Under the pieces are notes generated by a model, which ran no database searches, was not told where the DNA came from, and worked only from the letters and a program-made list of their open reading frames with translations. The translations under genes were made by a program, and so were the position numbers. From the NCBI RefSeq assembly GCF_001305965.1, contig NZ_JXQC01000003.1, positions 3,248,861 to 3,312,860 on the forward strand: 64,000 bases of DNA. Direction: 5' to 3'. Of the stretch, positions 59,471-64,000 are shown one piece after another (positions within the stretch are counted from its first letter, which is position 1; the number at the start of each line of letters is the position of its first letter). The DNA comes from Erythrobacter sp. SG61-1L (lineage in GTDB: Bacteria > Pseudomonadota > Alphaproteobacteria > Sphingomonadales > Sphingomonadaceae).

Positions 59471-60064
59471 TTACTTCGCTGCGGGCGTGGGCGTTTGCCC
59501 TTCGGCCATCAACTGCTTCACCAGATCCTTCTGCTGGGGATACCAGAATTCCAGGTGGCAGTTTTCACAGACGCCATCGATCTGGCCAACCATCTCGCCT
59601 GCGCGCTGCGCATCGTGCGCCTTGGCGGCGGCGGCAATGTCACCCATGTGGCTGGCAAGAGCACCGGCCATGCCACGGAAGCCATCGGGATCTGCATCGA
59701 TATTCTTTTGGACCTGTTCGGAGGTGGTGCCGCCTTCCACATTCTCGTCCGAGATGGTCACGCCGGGACGGTTGACCACTAGGGTCTTGAGCGCGCCGAG
59801 TTCGGTTGCCGCAGCCTGAAGCCGGGTGGCGGCATCGGCCAGCTTGGCCCATTTGGCATCGTCCATCAGCTTGGGATCGATCACCGCATCATTCGCCATC
59901 GCGGCATTGCCGATTGCCCAGACTTCGTCGGCGATCACGTCGACATGCTTGGTCATGGCTTCATGCACGGTCATGGGGACACTGTCGGCCGCGGGTTCCT
60001 TGCTGCAACCGGTAAGCGCCGCTGCCGTCGCGGCGAGGGCGAGAATCATGCGATGCGATGTCAT
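59471..60064 (-). CDS. Cytochrome c'-like lipoprotein
   Basis: The protein has 197 residues from the ATG at 60064. The lipobox is LTGC (Cys20). A mostly helical domain carries a C-terminal haem site CENCH (about residues 166-170) followed by LEFWYP, the typical position for cytochrome c' four-helix bundles. Such proteins bind NO or move electrons in the periplasm. It is paralogous to the protein at 60246-60776 (MDDAKWAKL, DADP-FR, EIWYPQ-type end). Confidence 0.82.
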   Translation of the reverse strand: MTSHRMILALAATAAALTGCSKEPAADSVPMTVHEAMTKHVDVIADEVWAIGNAAMANDAVIDPKLMDDAKWAKLADAATRLQAAATELGALKTLVVNRPGVTISDENVEGGTTSEQVQKNIDADPDGFRGMAGALASHMGDIAAAAKAHDAQRAGEMVGQIDGVCENCHLEFWYPQQKDLVKQLMAEGQTPTPAAK

Positions 60065-60175
60065 TGGGTGGCTCCTCTCTCGGAGCACGCTAATTAGCGC
60101 GCTACGCAGTGCTGCAAAAGAACTTCGCAAGCCGAACTGGGGCTGAACGCCAGGAAAATTGTCGCAGAATTTTCA

Positions 60176-60198
60176 GCCCGCCATTCAGGATGGCGGGC
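60176..60198. terminator. Hairpin between two cytochrome genes
   Basis: GCCCGCCAT (60176-60184) and ATGGCGGGC (60190-60198) form a 9-bp stem with a 5-nt loop. No T-run follows in the direction of the minus-strand genes, so it may only partly end the upstream transcript. Confidence 0.45.
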
Positions 60199-60245
60199 CG
60201 GACAATCGGACTGGATGGTCAGGGCCGGCATCCGGCCTGCGGGCA

Positions 60246-60776
60246 TCAGCCCTGCGGATACCAATATTTGGCGTGGCAGGCTTCGCAGACCTGATCGATT
60301 TCTCCCACCAGCAGGCCGGCATTTTCCGCATCGCGCGCCTTGGCCGCGTCGGAAATTGCCTGGGCATGCCTGGCAAGGCCGCTGGCGAGATCGCGGAAGC
60401 TCTGCGGATCGGCATCGATATAGGATTGCACGTCCTCCATCGAATAGGCGCCGGGCTCTTCCACTTTCTCTTGCCCCGGAGCGGCGGCCTTGATCGTTCC
60501 GGCGGCGGCCATCTTCTCCGCTTCGAGTTTGAGGGCGGCGGCGGCGTTTTCCAGCTTCGCCCACTTCGCATCGTCCATCTGGGCCGGGTCGATCCCGCCA
60601 GAGTCGCTCATCGCGTTATTGCCGATGTCCCACAGATCGTTGGTCGCGGCATTCACTTCCTGCTGCATCGCGCTACGGACATAGAGCACATCGCCTTCAT
60701 TGGCCTGTGCAACGCCCCATGCCAGCATGGAACCGGCCAGCACCGCCGGCACCGCGAACATCGCATATTTCCGCAT
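60246..60776 (-). CDS. Secreted cytochrome c'-like protein
   Basis: This 176-residue protein has its signal cleaved near AQA-NE (residue 25). The helical bundle has IDPAQMDDAKWAKLENAAAALKLEAEKM, and the C-terminal haem site CEACH (about residues 164-168) is followed by AKYWYPQG. It resembles its neighbour at 59471-60064 in haem position and in MDDAKWAKL, so a tandem duplication is likely; this copy is soluble and the other lipid-anchored. It lies 17 bp after the ABC transporter gene, implying co-transcription. Confidence 0.82.
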   Translation of the reverse strand: MRKYAMFAVPAVLAGSMLAWGVAQANEGDVLYVRSAMQQEVNAATNDLWDIGNNAMSDSGGIDPAQMDDAKWAKLENAAAALKLEAEKMAAAGTIKAAAPGQEKVEEPGAYSMEDVQSYIDADPQSFRDLASGLARHAQAISDAAKARDAENAGLLVGEIDQVCEACHAKYWYPQG

Positions 60777-60793
60777 CGTCTTCTCCCGCGCCG

Positions 60794-62614
60794 CTATTGT
60801 GCGGCGGTATCCAGTTCATCGCCCTCGATAAGCTGGCGCGCCCACATTTCAGCGTACAGGCCGTCGAGTCGCAGCAGTTCGAGGTGTGTACCTTGCTCTG
60901 CCAGACGTCCATCTTGCATGACATAGATCAAGTCGCTGTCCGCAATGGTAGAAAGTCTGTGCGCGATGGAGATGGTAGTGCGGTCCCGCGCGATCCGGCG
61001 CAGGGTTGCCAGGATCTCCTGCTCCGTGCGGGTGTCGAGCGCGCTGGTCGCTTCGTCCAGAAGCAGGATCGGCGGGTTCTTCACCAAAGTGCGGGCAATG
61101 GCGACGCGCTGCTTCTCGCCGCCGGACAGCTTCAGCCCGCGTTCGCCCACCTGGGTTTCGAAGCCGTCAGGCAGGTTTTCGACGAAGGGCAGGATCGCGG
61201 CGCCCCGCGCGGCGGCGATCACATCGTCCATATGCGCGCCGTCGCGGCCATAGGCGATGTTGTAGCCGATCGTGTCGTTGAACAGCACGCTGTCTTGCGG
61301 GACGATGCCGATCGCGGCGCGCAGCGATTCCTGCGTGACCGAGCGGATGTCTTGCCCGCCGATCAGGATGCGCCCTTCCCAAGGGTCGTAGAAGCGGAAC
61401 AGAAGGCGGCCGATGGTGGACTTACCGGCACCTGAAGGGCCCACAATGGCGACCTGCTTGCCCGCAGGAACTTCCAGGCTCAGGCCATGCAGGATCGTGC
61501 GTTCCTTGTCATAGCCGAACACGACATTGTCGAAGACGACCGTCGGGTTGCCGGAAATGAGCGCGGGCGCGCCCGGCGCGTCGCTGACTTCGACATGGGT
61601 GTCGATCAGGTCGAACATGGAGGCCATGTCGATCAGGCCCTGACGGATCGTGCGATAGACCATGCCGAGGAAGTCGAGCGGCCGGAACAGCTGGATCAGA
61701 TAGGTGTTCACGAACACCAGATCGCCCACGCTCAGATGGCCCTTGCTCCAGCCCCACACAGTATAGGCCATGGCGCCCGCCATGAGCAGGTTGGTGATGA
61801 AGGCCTGGGCGATGTTGAGCAGGGCGAGCGAGTTTTCGCTCTTGGTCGCGGCCTGCATGTAGCTTTCGGCGGCATGGGAATAGCGCTGCTGTTCGCGCTG
61901 CTCGGCGCCGAAATATTTCACCGTCTCGTAATTCAGCAGCGAATCCACCGCGCGGGAGAGGGCCTGCCCGTCCAGCTCGTTCATCCGCGCGCGCAGGGTG
62001 GCGCGCCATTCGGTGATCGTGGTGGTCACGAAGATATAGGCCACCACCGCAAGGAAAGTGGCGACCACCAGCGAGATGCCGAAATTGAGGTAGAAGATCA
62101 CCCCGATGGCCATCAGCTCGATGAAGGTGGGGGCAATGTTGAACAGCAGGAAATAGAGCATCGTGTTGATGCTCTTCGTGCCGCGTTCGATGATCTTGGT
62201 GACCTCGCCCGTGCGGCGGGCAAGGTGGAAGCGCAGGGAAAGCTGGTGCAACCGGCGGAACACGTCCTCCGCCAGATGCTGCACCGCGCTCTGGCCGATC
62301 CGCTCGAACACGATGTTGCGGATATTGTCGAAGGCCGTGGTGGTGAAACGCGCCGCCGTATAGGCCAGCACCAGCGAAAGCGCCGCCCACATCGCCTCGG
62401 TCGCGGGGGTGGCCATGGTGTTCACGGCCCCACGCAGGAAATAAGGCATGGACAGCACCGTGACCTTCGAAAGAAGGATCAGCAGCACCGCGCCGGCCAG
62501 GCGCCAGCGAACCCCGGCCCGCTCGCGCGTCCAGAGATAGGGAAGGAAACGGCGCACGGTGCGCCAGTCGGCATGTTTGCCTTTGAGATTTGTCGATTGC
62601 GATTGCGGTGGCAT
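60794..62614 (-). CDS. Atm1/HMT-type ABC exporter
   Basis: This 606-residue half-transporter has six membrane helices in an ABC_membrane domain (GEVTKIIERGTKSINTMLYFLLFNIAPTFIELMAIGVIFY...), then an ATPase with Walker A GPSGAGKST, signature LSGGEKQRVAIARTL, Walker B ILLLDEATSALD and H-loop IAHRLS. The sequence resembles mitochondrial Atm1 and bacterial relatives that export glutathione-linked sulphur or metal conjugates. The start at 62614 is favoured over 62650 because it gives a normal family N terminus. It is first in a unit with the two cytochrome genes. Confidence 0.92.
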   Translation of the reverse strand: MPPQSQSTNLKGKHADWRTVRRFLPYLWTRERAGVRWRLAGAVLLILLSKVTVLSMPYFLRGAVNTMATPATEAMWAALSLVLAYTAARFTTTAFDNIRNIVFERIGQSAVQHLAEDVFRRLHQLSLRFHLARRTGEVTKIIERGTKSINTMLYFLLFNIAPTFIELMAIGVIFYLNFGISLVVATFLAVVAYIFVTTTITEWRATLRARMNELDGQALSRAVDSLLNYETVKYFGAEQREQQRYSHAAESYMQAATKSENSLALLNIAQAFITNLLMAGAMAYTVWGWSKGHLSVGDLVFVNTYLIQLFRPLDFLGMVYRTIRQGLIDMASMFDLIDTHVEVSDAPGAPALISGNPTVVFDNVVFGYDKERTILHGLSLEVPAGKQVAIVGPSGAGKSTIGRLLFRFYDPWEGRILIGGQDIRSVTQESLRAAIGIVPQDSVLFNDTIGYNIAYGRDGAHMDDVIAAARGAAILPFVENLPDGFETQVGERGLKLSGGEKQRVAIARTLVKNPPILLLDEATSALDTRTEQEILATLRRIARDRTTISIAHRLSTIADSDLIYVMQDGRLAEQGTHLELLRLDGLYAEMWARQLIEGDELDTAAQ

Positions 62615-62709
62615 GGGCCAGCAAGTGGGCCTTCGCCCGGCAAAGGGCAATGGCTGGCGGGCAAGCTTTTCCTATCGGGCGGCAAAGGCCGGTGTGACGA
62701 ACCGCTCTG

Positions 62710-63660
62710 TCAGTTGAGGCCCATCCCTCCGGTGGGGCCGTTGAACCAGCCTGCGCCCGGTGGCAAATCGAACAGTACCTTGCGCTGCTTGAAATCGATC
62801 GCCACCCGCTTGAACAGCTTCAACTCGCTCATGCCCAGCACCATGGCGGGGCGATCATCCAGCCCCAGCACTTTGAAGGTGGGTGAATCCACAAAGGCGA
62901 CCGGCAGGTTGCTTACCTTGACCCGGCCGATCGTGACCGACTTGGCGAGCCGCATGTCGCTCGTCTCCATCGCGCCGTTGATGTCCGTCATCTGCGCCTC
63001 ACCCAGATTGCGTCCGCGCAGCCTTTCCTGAAGTGCCAGATTGCCGACGCTGCCCTGCGCGCCCGTGCCGACGATAACGGCCACCTTCACTCCATCGAGT
63101 TCCGCATCGGTGATGACGAGCTGGCCGAGCACCCGGCGGGCGCGCACGATGATGTCATAGCCCTTGTCTCCGCCCAGCGTCTCGGCATCGGCGACGGAAA
63201 AGGTATTGGCACGGAAATCCAGCATCACGCGCTGGTCCTGCAGCGAATCCAGCCCGAGAATGCCGTCGGCACTGCCGATATTGCCCCGGTCCACCAGCGG
63301 AACCGTCTCTATATAGAAGAGACGTTTTCCCAGCCCCAGTTCCATTACTGGCGCCACCTCGATCGGCGCACGGCTCGATATGCCAACCAGCGTCGCCGTT
63401 TTGCGGTCTGCCACGCCGAGCCGGTCTGCCAGTTCGCGGGAGAGGACAGTCGCCTGTGCGCCGGTGTCGATCATGAAGCGATAAGGCCCCTGGCCTTCCA
63501 CTGTCACCGGCACGGTCAGCCGGTCATATTCCTCCGCGCCCGTCTTGAAGACTTCTATGTCTCCAGGCGGCTGGGCAGAGCCGGTAACGGCGTCCTGTGC
63601 TGAAAGATTGGTGGTCATGGCCGCGACCAATGCGGCCGATGCTGCTGCGATCCAGCGCAT
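62710..63660 (-). CDS. Retropepsin-like secreted aspartyl protease-family protein
   Basis: The protein has 316 residues from the ATG at 63660, with the signal cleaved near LSA-QD. The first half has the active-site-like RFMIDTGAQATVLS (Asp65) with GILGLD. The second half has a matching AVIVGTGAQGSVGN where Gly replaces the catalytic Asp, followed by VLGMSELK. The architecture is a duplicated retropepsin fold, common in sphingomonads. The second site looks dead, so activity would require dimerisation through the first Asp, or the protein is a binder. Confidence 0.8.
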   Translation of the reverse strand: MRWIAAASAALVAAMTTNLSAQDAVTGSAQPPGDIEVFKTGAEEYDRLTVPVTVEGQGPYRFMIDTGAQATVLSRELADRLGVADRKTATLVGISSRAPIEVAPVMELGLGKRLFYIETVPLVDRGNIGSADGILGLDSLQDQRVMLDFRANTFSVADAETLGGDKGYDIIVRARRVLGQLVITDAELDGVKVAVIVGTGAQGSVGNLALQERLRGRNLGEAQMTDINGAMETSDMRLAKSVTIGRVKVSNLPVAFVDSPTFKVLGLDDRPAMVLGMSELKLFKRVAIDFKQRKVLFDLPPGAGWFNGPTGGMGLN

Positions 63661-63785
63661 TGCCTGCACTCCCAATTCGCGGGACTCATTCCGGCCCCGC
63701 TGAACAGAATATATAACATGCTTCGCATCCCGGTGCGAATCGCGCCGGCAAGCCAATATTCATCGTTCCGGTCTAGGGCGGCGGC

Positions 63786-64000
63786 ATGGACAGCATGCCG
63801 ATCATCGTTGCGGTCATGGCGCATAATGAAGAACGCCGAATCGCGCGTTGCCTTGCCAGCCTGCCACTGGGCGATCCCGGCATTGGGGTGCATGTCGTCG
63901 TGAACGGTTCGAGCGACGGGACGGCGCAGATCGCACGGGGCCTCGCGGGCGTGACGGTCCACGAATATCAGCAGGGCGGCAAGTCGCGTAGCTGGAACCG
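63786..64000 (+). CDS. Family 2 glycosyltransferase, N-terminal part (cut by window end)
   Basis: The frame is open from the ATG at 63786 (or 63795) to the window edge. It encodes PIIVAVMAHNEERRIARCLASLPLG and VHVVVNGSSDGTAQIARGLAGVTVHEYQQGGKSRSWN, the typical start of a GT-A-fold glycosyltransferase: an NEE motif, then the NGSSDGT donor-binding loop. The product is probably an inverting transferase for a cell-surface polysaccharide. It is divergent from the retropepsin-like gene across about 125 bp. Confidence 0.85.
   Translation, partial: MDSMPIIVAVMAHNEERRIARCLASLPLGDPGIGVHVVVNGSSDGTAQIARGLAGVTVHEYQQGGKSRSWN

Noticed and set aside
61487-63031. Plus-strand frame of 514 codons opposite the ABC transporter and retropepsin-like genes
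   Set aside because: It spans two real minus-strand genes and the gap between them and has no domain.

Overview
The window looks like a chromosomal segment of a sphingomonad alphaproteobacterium (Novosphingobium/Sphingobium type). The grounds are high GC, COQ9, a CBP3-type bc1 chaperone, DUF1134 and DUF177 proteins, TonB-dependent uptake, and many GTG/TTG or ATGA-coupled starts. No stretch longer than 300 bp lacks a gene or a described element.

Region 1 (1-35 kb) is an accessory catabolic region. It holds two GMC oxidoreductases (one cut by the window edge), two VanA-like Rieske oxygenases each divergent from a TetR gene, and a carotenoid-oxygenase-family enzyme with residues typical of lignostilbene dioxygenases. 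It also holds a VAO/4-cresol-dehydrogenase-type flavoprotein with its own cytochrome c, an NmrA-like reductase, a quinohaemoprotein alcohol dehydrogenase and an aldehyde dehydrogenase. Two SDRs, a ThDP enzyme, an MFS transporter, a TonB receptor and eight NTF2-fold proteins (six SnoaL-like, two DUF8021-like) complete it. Together these suggest uptake and stepwise oxidation, side-chain cleavage and demethylation of plant-derived phenolic (possibly lignin biaryl) compounds; the substrate is inferred, not shown. A 12-bp near-palindrome of form TAACR-NN-YGTTA sits in three divergent promoters, one beside a marR gene, and probably ties the cluster into one regulon. The block ends with a divergent secreted esterase / GH3 glycosidase pair.

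Region 2 (35-42.6 kb) is a two-component system divergent from a complete RND efflux operon (adaptor, pump, outer-membrane factor), with TGACAAG-type repeats between them.

Region 3 (42.9-44.1 kb) is a recombination scar: the 5' end of a GDP-mannose 4,6-dehydratase gene meets, tail to tail, the 5' part of an SGNH-hydrolase gene, about 0.9 kb from a tRNA-Ser(GCU).

Region 4 (44.3-64 kb) is mostly core genome: DUF1134, an aromatic/aspartate aminotransferase, ribE-ribD, a SprT/YgjP-like metallopeptidase, UPF0260, SCO1/SenC, ankyrin-COQ9, feoAB, ssb, DUF177 with CBP3, bamE, hslVU, two cytochrome c'-like proteins, an Atm1-type ABC transporter, a retropepsin-like protein and the start of a family 2 glycosyltransferase.

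The most unusual items are the MarR-type operator set, a DUF559 nuclease gene bracketed by two related palindromic repeats, the paired TetR/Rieske modules with related operators, the NTF2-fold expansion, a solitary SinR/Cas2-fold protein with a histone-like tail, and the truncation scar.
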